A DNA stretch of 64,000 nucleotides from the NCBI GenBank assembly GCA_026315105.1, contig CM048748.1, positions 478,171,150 to 478,235,149 on the forward strand, written 5' to 3'. The translations under genes were made by a program, and so were the position numbers. Shown here piece after piece: positions 55,560-64,000 of the stretch (positions are counted from its first letter, which is position 1; each line of letters begins with the position of its first letter). Under the pieces are notes generated by a model. The model saw nothing but the letters and a program-made list of their open reading frames with translations. It was not told where the DNA came from and searched no databases. This stretch comes from Locusta migratoria. Lineage: Eukaryota; Arthropoda; Insecta; Orthoptera; Acrididae.

Positions 55560-56187
55560 GGCGAGTTGTTGGGGTACCTAAAGGATGATATTGGTAGGCG
55601 TAAGGCAGGTGTATAACGTATTCCTTGCAGTTGTGGCATGTCATATACTGGTCCGACAATCAGGACTGTGGAAGACCGGTGTATTGAACATAAACGTTAC
55701 ACGCGCTTACAAGAGACAAAAAAATCTTCCGTTGCAGAACACTGTCTTGGCATCGGTCATACTATGGAATAAAACAACACGGAGATTCTGGCATGCACTT
55801 CCACCTACTGGGATAGTGTTATTAAGGAAGCTGTTGAAATTAAACTAGCAAGCGACCTTATAAACAGAGATGGTGGTTTTTGTTTAAATTCTGCTTGGAA
55901 TCCGGCACTGTCTCTCGTCAAAAAACAGAGGGACAAAATTAACGCTGCCTAACCTGTTGATTAACAGTAACTATCGATATTTTTGATGCTTGGTCATCTT
56001 TGGTTATGCTGACTCTGCAGTGATTTGTACTGTGTGTGTCTTATCTTCCTCGTTTACCCTTTGCAAACCGAGGTGTTAAATACTCTTGCACATTGCTTCC
56101 TTTAGTACAGTTGTGCCTTCAGAATGGCGGGGTGTCCTCCTGCCGAAATATCGGCGGTTGTCGACGACGTCACCCGGCAGCATACCC
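55560..56187 (+). pseudogene. Penelope-like element: GIY-YIG endonuclease end and 3' UTR
   Basis: One frame reads KDDIGRRKAGV, stop, RIPCSCGMSYTG, then TIRTVEDRCIEHKRYTR, KSSVAEHCLGIGHTME and FCLNSAWNPALSL. This is the GIY-YIG endonuclease that forms the C-terminus of Penelope-like elements. A TAA at 55614-55616 replaces the Tyr of the GIY-equivalent box (GVY), and SYTG stands for SYIG. The reverse transcriptase is absent. The following 3' part contains CCGAAATATCGGCGGTTGTC near 56140, typical of these elements' 3' regions. It lies inside the Gypsy element. Confidence 0.75.
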
Positions 56188-56189
56188 GT

Positions 56190-57161
56190 AAGTGGTTTGG
56201 TATAAGGGTGATTATCGCGGGAAGAAAAAACACAAGTGGAGGAATGGCAAATACCTGGCACTCCATTAATAAGGAACTGTGCGATGCAAATGCCAAGAGC
56301 TTTCACTAGGAACGGCCGAACACGCCTCTGCAGGGTGTGGAAGAGCGTTCGCCCGACCCGAAGCATAAAAAGCAAGATGCGCAACCCGACCATCAACGTC
56401 AAAACGATGACGATTTCACTGTTTTCACTGTTCGTTCCTGATCATAGTCTGACGACGAACAGAAGACGCAACATGTCAGACTGATAGGGTTTGACAACTT
56501 AAGGGAAGTCCTTTTAGAGGAGGAACCCGACCCGAGCGAGAATTGGATACGACACATCCAGACAATTTCACTGAGTGATGTAGAGTTACGCTGCATTCTC
56601 GACACAGGCAGTGTCGTATCCGTAGTTAGTGAGGCAGCATACGAGCGCTACCAAGCAGAGGCGTCTAGGCCGGAATTCCCCCTGCAATGCACCAAGGTTA
56701 AAGGCGCCTTGGTTGGGCGTAGTGTAGAGATACGGAGGCAGACCAAGATTGAATTCTCATGTCAAAGACATGTTTTTGTGGCCAACTTTATCGTTGTGCA
56801 GTCAGTAGTTGCAGATATGTTGCTTGGTGTGGAATTTTTGGTGGCACACCATGCTACTTTGCACATTGGCGAAGTCGAATCACGTCTTCGGGCGAATCAA
56901 AAGGAAATTAGGTTAAAATTGATCTAGTCCATCACGAGGCTGAGTTCGGCAGGTTTGTGTTGCCAATCAGATTACCGGGCGATATACACGCCAGATCCTG
57001 TGCTCTCAGAGTATGATGACACGTATATATTTCTCGTTGATTATGTGAAAGTAGACGTCCTGGACGAGATAGACAGAAAAATGTCTTCGTTAGAGAATGC
57101 CCCACTCCAATCGAAAGCTAAATTAGAATCCATTTTGCGGAAACATGCGACGGTTCAGTGA
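56190..57161 (+). pseudogene. Gypsy gag end and protease relic
   Basis: The end of gag is only hinted at by basic peptides (56280-56420) without a clear zinc knuckle. The protease is clear: ELRCILDTGSVVSVVSEAAY with the catalytic DTGS at 56601-56612, later VADMLLGVEFLVAHHATLHI (compare ILGxDFL). After a TAG near 56927 the linker to RT reads LENAPLQSKAKLESILRKHA and is cut by a hAT-like insertion at about 57157. Confidence 0.75.
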
Positions 57162-57651
57162 CGTAGCCAGGATATTGTCATAGAGAGGGGGGGGGGGAGT
57201 TCAAACGAAGTCAGATCATCAGAATGAGAAGTGTCTGTTTGTATTTGAACACTGAAAACTACACGGTTGCACGTCACCGAGATCACTGCCTGTCAGCCAC
57301 GACTGTAGCTCGGTGTTTAGCAAAATTTGTATTAATTTTTGCATCAGCATAAATACCTTACATATTCATTTAGGAATCGTAGGCCTATAATTTTATTTCC
57401 TAGATTGCAACGTATCCAACCTCTAGATAAAATGTTACTCTTAAACCTAGCTTTAAAAAGTATTACATATAGTGATTGAAGTGCCTTATGATATACTGAA
57501 ACATTGCCACTTCAAATAACTACTCCACTGCTGTAAATATATAAATAAGCTATTATAGTAGTACACGTATTTTAACTTACCATAACGCTAGTGGACAAAT
57601 GAATGTCGGTTTTTTTCTTTTTCTTGTTATGAACTAATAATTGTAAACTTA

Positions 57652-57858
57652 TCAAAAAAATGTTCAAATGTTTGTAATTCTATCGGACCAAAGTGCGTGG
57701 TCATCAGTCCGTAGCTTACAAACTACTTACACTAAGGTAAAATAATCTAAGGACAACACACACACCCATGCCCCAGGGAGGACTCGAACCTCCACGGCAA
57801 GTGACTGCGCGCTCCGCAACGAGACGCTTTAGACCGCTCGGCTACTCTACCGCAGCAG
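57652..57858 (-). mobile_element. SINE, family B, full length
   Basis: Minus strand: head CTGCGGTAGAGTAGCCGAGC, B box GGAGGTTCGAGTCCTCCC, tail ending AACATTTTTTTGA-like. A 7-bp TSD, AAACTTA, lies at 57645-57651 and 57859-57865. Confidence 0.9.
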
Positions 57859-57979
57859 AAACTTAACAGCACAAAAGAAATAAATGGCAGCGGTAGCATT
57901 CCACTGTAGTGCTTAACATAGCAATAATGGAGTAAGGCCAACAATGGTCAACGGCGAAAGGAGGACTGGGCAATAGCCG

Positions 57980-58171
57980 GCCGCGGTGGCCGAGGTGACT
58001 GAGGCGCTCCAGTCACCGTCTGCACGGCCACTACGGTCGAGGGTTCGAATCGCCCATCGGGCATGGATATTTGTGCCGTCCTTAGTATTAGCTAGCTCAT
58101 AAGTAGTTTGTAAGCTTAGGGACTGATGAACCCGTAGTTAAGTCCCATAAGATCTACAAACATTTGAATTT
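57980..58171 (+). mobile_element. SINE, family A, full length
   Basis: Head GGCC GCGGTGGCCGAGG, B box GAGGGTTCGAATCGCCC, shared tail, end ACATTTGAATTT. A 16-bp TSD, GACTGGGCAATAGCCG, lies at 57964-57979 and 58172-58187. Confidence 0.95.
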
Positions 58172-58329
58172 GACTGGGCAATAGCCGATGCTGTTATCCA
58201 TGTATCGATAATTATCGATAATAGATGGGTTTGTTGACTGTCGATAGTGCGTATTCCTTTTTCGACATTTGACTGATAATTCATTCAGTTTCACTATACG
58301 GTAGCTAGCTCGTATCTTATTTCGTTTAG

Positions 58330-58405
58330 TCCCTTCGGAGGTTCAAGTCCACCATCGAGCATGGGTGTGTGTATTGTTCTCAGCATAAGTTTGAGTGGTA
58401 TTTTA
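58330..58405 (+). mobile_element. SINE fragment with third head type (family E)
   Basis: Reads CTTCGGAGGTTCAAGTCC, then GAGCATGGGTGTGTGTATTG. The layout (B box, GGCATGG-like word, GTGTGTG) parallels family B but the stem differs. No tail or TSD is visible. Confidence 0.5.
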
Positions 58406-58499
58406 TCGTTTAGGTGATAGGGCAGGTCCGAACCCCCAAGACCTCCCCCCCCCCCCCTTTGGCTACGTTTTCTCTGATGCCTGCGGCACGATTATAGGC

Positions 58500-59100
58500 T
58501 TTTAATACAGGTTTAAAGTGCGGTCACACAAGTTTTTTGTGTAGCCATACCAGGTGCCATGGGTATACAAGTAGGAAGTCCTGGAGGAGATTGTGCCGAT
58601 GTTAGCGGATGGCGTCATAGAATGCAATGTCAGTTCACTGTTGATCGTCCCCAAGAAGGATAAATCGATCAGGCTTGTCCTGGATTCGAGATAAATAAAC
58701 ACAATAATTGAGCTGGACACTTGTCGACCGCAGACGTTAGATGAACTCTTGCAGAAGTTCCATGGCATTCCTTTTCTCTCCTAGATCGACTTGCGGGCCA
58801 AATACTAGCCAATAGAACTGGAACCCGCTTGTTGGCGTTACACAGCCTTCCTTTACTTCGGAACTAGTTCCAAAAGCTTCCATTTGGCCAGAATATCAGT
58901 TCTGCCACCTTTATTCATGGCTTTCACTCAATTTTACCGGAGGAACAGTGGTGGCGCATCACCACCTACATGAATGATGTGCTGATCGCATAAAAATCAT
59001 GGGAAAGCCACAACCAGATATTAGATCAATTATTGCATATTTTCCAGCAATCAAGGATAACGGATAATCTGAGGAAATCAATATTCGGTCGGCCGCAGGT
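58500..59100 (+). pseudogene. Gypsy reverse transcriptase relic, catalytic Asp lost
   Basis: Reads EEIVPMLADGVIECNVSSLL, IVPKKDKSIRLVLDSR, then LDELLQKFHGIPFLS and (in a shifted frame) ITTYMNDVLIA. The last is the RT active site: the usual YxDD reads YMND at 58967-58978, so the first catalytic Asp of the pair is Asn. Stops occur at several points (for example after LVLDSR and PFLS). The thumb region is largely missing before RNase H begins near 59100. Confidence 0.75.
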
Positions 59101-59763
59101 GGGAAGTGGGACAAGGATGCACAATCAGAATTTGATAGTGTTAAGTGCGCCCTTTTGGCTGCACCTTTCCTAGCACACCCCAATCTTTCCAAGGATTTCT
59201 GCATTGAACAGACAGTTACAAGACCGGAATTGCTGCGGAGCTGTTCCAAACATTTGAAGAAGAAGGGGTAGTTCTCCAGAAAACAGTTGCATTTGCAAGT
59301 CGTGTTCTCACTAAATGCAGGACACTTGGTGACAGAGCTGAAAGCCCTACTAGTGGTCTTCAGATTTACCAAGTTCCGCAGATTTCTTTTCGGCCAAACG
59401 ACGAGGGTATATACTGAGCACCATGCATTGCAGTTACTCATGTCAGCGAAATTGACTCACGGACGGTTGGCCAGGTGGGCGCTCTATCTCGAGGAATTTC
59501 GCTTCACAGTTGTACACATACCTGGGAAAGAGAGTGTGGTGGCTGACGCCCTTTCTCGTTCCCTGGTGAGTTTGATTCAGGGATCCAATGATAAGCCTAA
59601 TGAAAATAATGACAGCCTGTTCTATTTACATGGTGTAGCTTTTGAAAATTTCATCTCTGCTTTCCTTCACGACATAGTGTGGGAACAAGACAAGTACCCG
59701 GTTCTGAAAGACGTGATGTCTTTAAGGTGTGACAACAACAGTCCATACAACGTGATTTCGTAA
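59100..59763 (+). pseudogene. Gypsy RNase H relic; integrase missing
   Basis: Early frames give the family's EFDSVKCALLAAPFLAHPN-type start, then VFSLNAGHLVTELKALLVVF, RFTKFRRFLFGQTTRVYTEH, ALQLLMSAKL, GRLARWALYLEEFRFTVVHI, PGKESVVADALSRS. The last block is the RNase H/GKES...ADALSR signature of Gypsy pol. About 60 codons later the frame runs into the 3' LTR and stops at 59761-59763. The whole integrase domain (normally ~400 codons) is deleted. Confidence 0.8.
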
Positions 59764-60540
59764 TGTTCATTACTTTGGCCTTCAGCCACGCTTTTACTGG
59801 TACTAGCTTTCTTCTATATGAAATTTTCGAATGTATTTAACTTGCTTATTGTAAATTAAATCCTTTTTGTAAATTCTATGTAATTCACCGTGGTCGCACA
59901 GCACGTGGTACTGTGCCACTCTCTATCCACACATGAGTTCGTTTGGTGCATAGTGTGATTTTTAAATTTGCTTGCAGACACCCGCCAACGCGTCAAAACG
60001 CCGCCGCTTCGTTTTAGCCGCTGCTATCAAGTGTTGCCGCATAAGTAATGTGTCACAATCATTATGTGCGTGTCTGTGAGTGAATGACAATGCTTTCCTT
60101 TACCCACTGGGTATTTGCAAATTCCCTCCCACATTACCTCCATATTCATTAAGGACAGAAACAATTCTATGACGTAGAGAAAGTTTATGATTTATTTCAC
60201 TTTTGAACAAGGTGTGTGCTTTATTGTGTGTAATTTGGCCTACCCACATTTATTTGCTTGTTCATTTTATTGAATAGTTAATCATTTAAAGTATGAAACC
60301 TCTTTATAATTTCGTGGTCGCACTCCCATGTTTAATTATTTTTCCTTTTTATTAACATTTATTTTGTGTTTGTTAAACCGTTGGCTGCTCCTTTGAGGCG
60401 TGAGCAGTTGGATAAATTTCCATTGCGCAAGTCCTGTGGCCACTCGCAAAGTAATTTAAAGCAGCAGTGATCGTTTTAATTTGCATCAGCATATATCTAC
60501 TGCCCGAGGTCTTATATAGAAAACTAAACAAGCTACTTTC
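59749..60540 (+). repeat. Gypsy 3' LTR
   Basis: About 792 bp, aligned to the 5' LTR without its SINE. Ends in CAAGCTACTTTC, next to family C repeat sequence. The start is uncertain by ~20 bp because weak similarity to the 5' flank extends left. Confidence 0.8.
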
Positions 60541-60544
60541 TGTC

Positions 60545-60925
60545 TGTCCTTTCGGAACAGACACTATATACAAAGCCAGTGACGGGCATTGATCCTTTCG
60601 TTAGTGGGGAGGGCTGGGCAAGTTTGGGGCCCTTACTCTTTGGCAATTAGGTTCAAAACTACGAGTGTGAATACTGTGGGTACGGTAAAGTTGGGAACTT
60701 GTACCTGATGGAGGTGCGCTTAGGTAGTCCTTGCAGCTGCGGTGATCACTGTGTCCCCAGTGGTGTAGTGATCAGCGCAACTGTTTAGAAAGCAGGAGAC
60801 CCGGGATTGAATTCCGGCTGTGTACACATTTTCAGCTTTCCCCATTCGCAGTTGATGTCATACATTCTGTGAATATGAAAGAACAGCAACTGCAGGATCA
60901 GAAGTGACGGCCCGGCGCAGTGGCC
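60545..60925 (+). mobile_element. tRNA-like repeat, family C, unit 1 of 2
   Basis: GCCAGTGACGGGCATTGATC, GTAGTCCTTGCAGCTGCGG, tRNA-like core at 60756-60822 (TGTAGTGATCAGCGC, TTTAGAA in the loop position, B box variant GGGATTGAATTCC), TGATGTCATACATTCTG and CTGCAGGATCAGAAGTGACG. A SINE splits its right end at 60910. Confidence 0.8.
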
Positions 60926-61103
60926 GAGGGGACCGAGGCGCTCCAGTCACGGTCTGCACGGCCACTACGGTCGGGGGTTCGAATCCCCCATCGGGCATGG
61001 ATATTTGTGCCGTCCTTAGAATAAGGTAGCTCATAAATAATTTGTAAGTTTAGGGACTGATGACCCCGTAGTTAAGTCCCATAAGCTTAACAAACATTTG
61101 AAC
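60911..61103 (+). mobile_element. SINE, family A, full length
   Basis: Head CCCGGCGCAGTGGCCGAGGG, B box GGGGGTTCGAATCCCCC, shared tail. A perfect 14-bp TSD, ATCAGAAGTGACGG, lies at 60897-60910 and 61104-61117. Confidence 0.95.
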
Positions 61104-61132
61104 ATCAGAAGTGACGGAACAGACGCCACATG

Positions 61133-61400
61133 AAACTTCCTGGTAGATTAAAATTGTGTGCCAGAACCGGGACTCGAACCTCCGACCTTTGCCTTTCGCG
61201 GGCAAGCGCTCAACAGTCTGAGCTATCCCGACATGACTCACGATGCCGTCTCACAACTTTACTTCCGCCAGTACTTCGCCTCCTACTTTCCAAACTTCAC
61301 AGAAGTTCTCCTGCGAAACTTGCAAGACTAGCACTCCTGGAAGAAAGGATATGGTGGAGACTTGGCTTAGCCACAGCCTAAGGGATGTTTCCAGAATGAA
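61133..61400 (-). mobile_element. SINE/MITE with internal tRNA-like core, family G
   Basis: The minus strand has an A box TAGCTCAGACTG (61225-61214) and a B box GGTTCGAGTCC (61180-61170) in the middle of a ~268-bp element ending CTACCAGGAAGTTT. A short direct repeat ACATG lies at both ends (61128-61132 and 61401-61405). The tRNA-like core is central, as in family C, and not at the 5' end as in families A and B. Confidence 0.75.
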
Positions 61401-61404
61401 ACAT

Positions 61405-61765
61405 GTATATATATAATATGCCAGTGACGGGCAATGATCCTTTCGTTAGTGGGGAGGGCTGGGCAAGTTTGTGGCCCTTACTATCACGGGAATTAGTTTC
61501 AAAACTACGAGTTTGAGTACTGTGGGCAGCGCGAAGCTGCGATTTTGTATCTGACGGGAGGCGTGCTTAGGTAGTCCTTCCAGGTGCGGTGATCACTGTG
61601 GCCCCAGTGGTGTAGTGGTCAGCGTAACTGCCTAGAAAGCGGGAGACGCTGGTTCGAATTTCCGGCTGGGTACACATTTTCCCCTTTACCCATTCGCAAT
61701 TGATGTAATATATTCTGTGAATATGAAAGAATATCAGAAGTAACGCCACATGTATATAAGAATAT
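61405..61765 (+). mobile_element. tRNA-like repeat, family C, unit 2 of 2
   Basis: TGCCAGTGACGGGCAATGAT, TCACGGGAATTAGTTTC, GTAGTCCTTCCAGGTGCGG, tRNA-like core at 61603-61672 (TGTAGTGGTCAGCGT, loop CTAGAAA, B box GGTTCGAATTTCC), TGAATATGAAAGAATATCAG. With unit 1 it forms a tandem pair once the two SINE insertions are removed. Confidence 0.8.
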
Positions 61766-61899
61766 ATTTTTTCAGGAAAGCAGATTGAAATACAATATAT
61801 TGCTTCTCTAAAGATAGTTTCCTAACACCAAACGTAAGTGTAGATCAGATGCGGCTCAAATTTAAAGAATAAGTATCGATAGCAATTGACAGTTTTAAT

Positions 61900-64000
61900 C
61901 GGAATAAATTAATAATAGAAGGAAGTGATCCCCAGTGGTTCACAGAACAGGTTAGGACACTGTTGCAAAAGAAACGGAAAAGGCATGCTAAAGTCAAACG
62001 AACACAATATCACTAGGATTGGGGATCCTACACCGTAGCTCTATATTTAGCAACGATTTCAATGCGAGATGCCTACAAAACTTTTCACAATGTGACTCTT
62101 TCTCAAAATTTGGTCATATTGTAAGAAAATTGCCTGTTGGAGGTCGTCAAATAATCTCAAAATTTAGAATGCGTAATAATATACTCTAGTAATAATAATT
62201 TCGTTATTGAATGTTGCAGCAAATCATAACTAATGGGTCGCAACAACACTTTCGCAGTGAAAGTTAAAATTTTAAATTAAAAAAAAGATATTAACTAACT
62301 TGAAACAGTCACTGTGGTAATTAATTAAGTTTGGCCCTATCTGACTTAGCATTGACTGCAGCCTCCAACTAGCACCTCTTACGATTCACGAATAGCACAA
62401 CTTCACTAATAAATGTGTCAGAATTCATGTAGTGGTGATGGCGTGTTCGTGTTATAATCAAAATTGTAATAGCAGATAGACTCTGATTGCAATGATAATA
62501 GCTCAGTACAGTGAAACTCCGTGGTGCAATGAGCTTCACAAATACTACAGTCAAACTTCTCAATCATTTTGATATTATTGTTTAAAGCATTCAAGTTCCT
62601 TATATAAAACTTTACGTGAACTATATTTTTTTTTTAATTGGTTCCACGGCCTGGGTAGCGTACGCGTGTAACTGGCTGAGCAGAGTCTGGCATTTAACGT
62701 ATTTCATAAAAAATTTACTTCCGTCAAGTCTGGTTAATCAACTATAATACTTTGACTACTGTTAACCTGGTTACTTACTACATAAATGAAACCAACTTTA
62801 CTGTACTTGCAAACTCTCTTGCACTTTAATTACTAGTCTCTGTGGTTGTAACACGTTTAGCAATTCTTTAACTCGTCTAGCAATTTCTTTAAAACTGATC
62901 GTCATTACTTTGAAAATGATTGAACTTGTTAGTCAATGTACAGGCTTGCATAGTCAACATAATCTAATAATGGTAATAATGGGGTGACTACAACTACTTA
63001 CAAAATTAAGACTGGTTTCAAAATAAGTCATGTATAATTGAACCAAAGTTCTGATTGGGTTGACACTACATTTACATGCATACAAAATAAAATGTTACAA
63101 AAGTACTCATCTGTTTTCGTCGTCTTCGTCGTGAAGTCCATACAAGACAGATATGATCACAATAGGTACTCTTACTACAACAACGATCACACTCGGTGAC
63201 AATAGACTTGATAACAAACAATTACTTTTTTTGCACACATGAAAAAACATTACTCTGATCACTTTCGAGTATAAAAAAACTTATTTCGCACTTCGTTCAA
63301 TACATTAAACAGTACGCCTCTCAGGCTTATTGCAATTTCATGAAACTCGCGCCACACTGCGCCTACCGTGCCTCTGCACCATCAACAAAACATTTATGTG
63401 TTTACTATAGCGAGTCCGCTGCGCGACTGCTTCAGCAGCGCGACACTCACAGCTACTGCTTCTGTGCCAAAGACAGTCTTTACAACAGGTTCAACATTTT
63501 CTCTGGCGCATTGCTAACTTACAACATAAGAATGTCTGTGCATTCATGCGGGTTTACACATATAGTACATGTTTAATCTAATGATTCAATATAGAAAATG
63601 ACGTTACATAAGAAATATATCTAGCATACAAGAAATGAAAAATACATGAAATAAACAAATTTAAGACGATATATACATTACGTTAAATCAAACTGTAAGA
63701 TACACCGACAGGTGTACTGTTACAATATGTTAAATATACTAGGGGCAAAACATACCCTCACTACGTGAGAGTAATGGCTATCCTGTCGATGATAGAGCTA
63801 CTAAAGCAGTGTTACCAAACAAAGCTTTTAGAAACTCATTCACCAAAGAAGACGAAAACAAAATTAAAGATTTCGAATTACAATGACAGCCAGAATCAGT
63901 AACGTTGATGTAGTTATCCTCGGAGTAGCGAAGCAACTTAAATCGCTTGACAAGATCAAGTCTTCTGGTCCGGACTGTATACCCATTATATTTCTATCTG
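61900..64000 (+). mobile_element. CR1/Jockey-group LINE, pre-RT region, split; runs off window
   Basis: The left part (61900-62134) reads DPQWFTEQVRTLLQKKRKRH and SMRDAYKTFHNVTLSQN-like peptides. The right part (from ~63725) reads YTRGKT, then frameshifted pieces equivalent to KKNKSSGPDCIP at the window end. It is the same family as 41571-43505, where the two blocks are adjacent. It is decayed. Confidence 0.75.
62135..63724. mobile_element. 1.59-kb insertion in the LINE; possible solo LTR
   Basis: Non-LINE sequence separates the two LINE parts. It begins TGTTGGAGGTC and ends CTGTTACA, a TG...CA form; read in reverse it begins TGTAACAGTACACC. This fits a solo LTR, but no 5-bp TSD could be recognised. 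It has no coding signal apart from a short frame at 63340-63576 that is probably spurious. Confidence 0.4.

Larger units (their letters stand above)
57157..58478. mobile_element. hAT-like element candidate with G/C-run termini
   Basis: The left end reads CAGTGACGTAGCCAGG followed by a G-run; the right end read in reverse is CAGAGAAAACGTAGCCAAAG followed by a G-run. They share GTAGCCA about 8-10 bp inside CAG starts. Gypsy coding resumes right after it (SDACGTIIGF). An exact 8-bp TSD could not be shown. It contains a SINE B, a SINE A and a third SINE fragment and has no transposase. Confidence 0.55.
54036..60540 (+). mobile_element. Gypsy-type LTR retrotransposon with both LTRs, heavily nested
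   Basis: A direct repeat of ~790 bp bounds Gypsy coding remnants. 5' LTR is 54036-55030 including a SINE; 3' LTR is about 59749-60540. The internal part holds a Penelope end, protease, a hAT-like insertion with three SINE pieces, RT and RNase H, in Gypsy order, but integrase is missing. The left and right flanks do not share an obvious TSD. The LTRs differ at many sites, so the insertion is old. Confidence 0.85.

Noticed and set aside
1..64000. CRISPR array, bacterial operon or rRNA genes
   Set aside because: No regularly spaced short repeats, no bacterial gene organisation and no rRNA-like stretches seen.

Overview
The window is intergenic DNA from a large, repeat-dense animal genome, most likely an orthopteran insect of the grasshopper/locust type. 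I infer this from several tRNA-headed SINE families, abundant RTE-, CR1/Jockey- and L1/Tx1-group LINEs, Gypsy LTR elements, piggyBac, Tc1/mariner and hAT-like elements, a Penelope fragment and a Helitron-like terminus. The SINE and RTE families resemble repeats I remember from Schistocerca; that is recall, not a search result. I see no host protein-coding gene, no rRNA gene, no convincing functional tRNA gene and no CRISPR array. Every long reading frame I can explain is a piece of a mobile element, and nearly all are broken.

Layout. 1-5313: L1/Tx1-group LINE copy 1 with ORF1 and ORF2, its tail abutting a tRNA-like T-arm. 6346-12310: a CR1/Jockey scrap, a Tc1 transposase relic, and a Gypsy element (minus strand, one LTR) containing a SINE. 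12311-17669: a tRNA-like SINE head and LINE copy 2. 17893-18545: a foldback element. 18600-26524: one RTE-type LINE split by at least three insertions, one of which carries a tRNA-like repeat that itself contains LINE copy 3. 26560-31550: RTE and CR1 scraps, a GC-rich hairpin, a piggyBac deletion derivative and SINEs. 31978-33170: a SINE split by a CR1/Jockey LINE. 33938-33965: a Helitron-like 3' end. 34775-37020: a CR1-type LINE split by a hAT-like element that holds two SINEs. 37158-39170: CR1, mariner and transposase scraps. 39520-43610: a piggyBac gene relic split by a foldback element and a CR1/Jockey LINE. 44087-53708: SINEs, GC-rich blocks and long stretches I cannot classify. 54036-60540: a Gypsy element with both LTRs, loaded with SINEs, a Penelope end and a hAT-like insertion. 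60545-61765: two tRNA-like repeat units with two SINE insertions. 61900-64000: a CR1/Jockey LINE split by a 1.6 kb insertion.

How the parts relate. The value of the window is its stratigraphy: target-site duplications (TSDs) and resumed reading frames let many insertions be ordered in time. The most unusual signal is the L1/Tx1-group LINE family. Copy 3 sits inside a tRNA-like sequence with a 39-40 bp TSD, and the tail of copy 1 runs straight into the T-arm half of a different tRNA-like sequence. This suggests, but does not prove, a preference for tRNA-like targets. The SINEs also look modular, with different tRNA-like heads on one shared tail.
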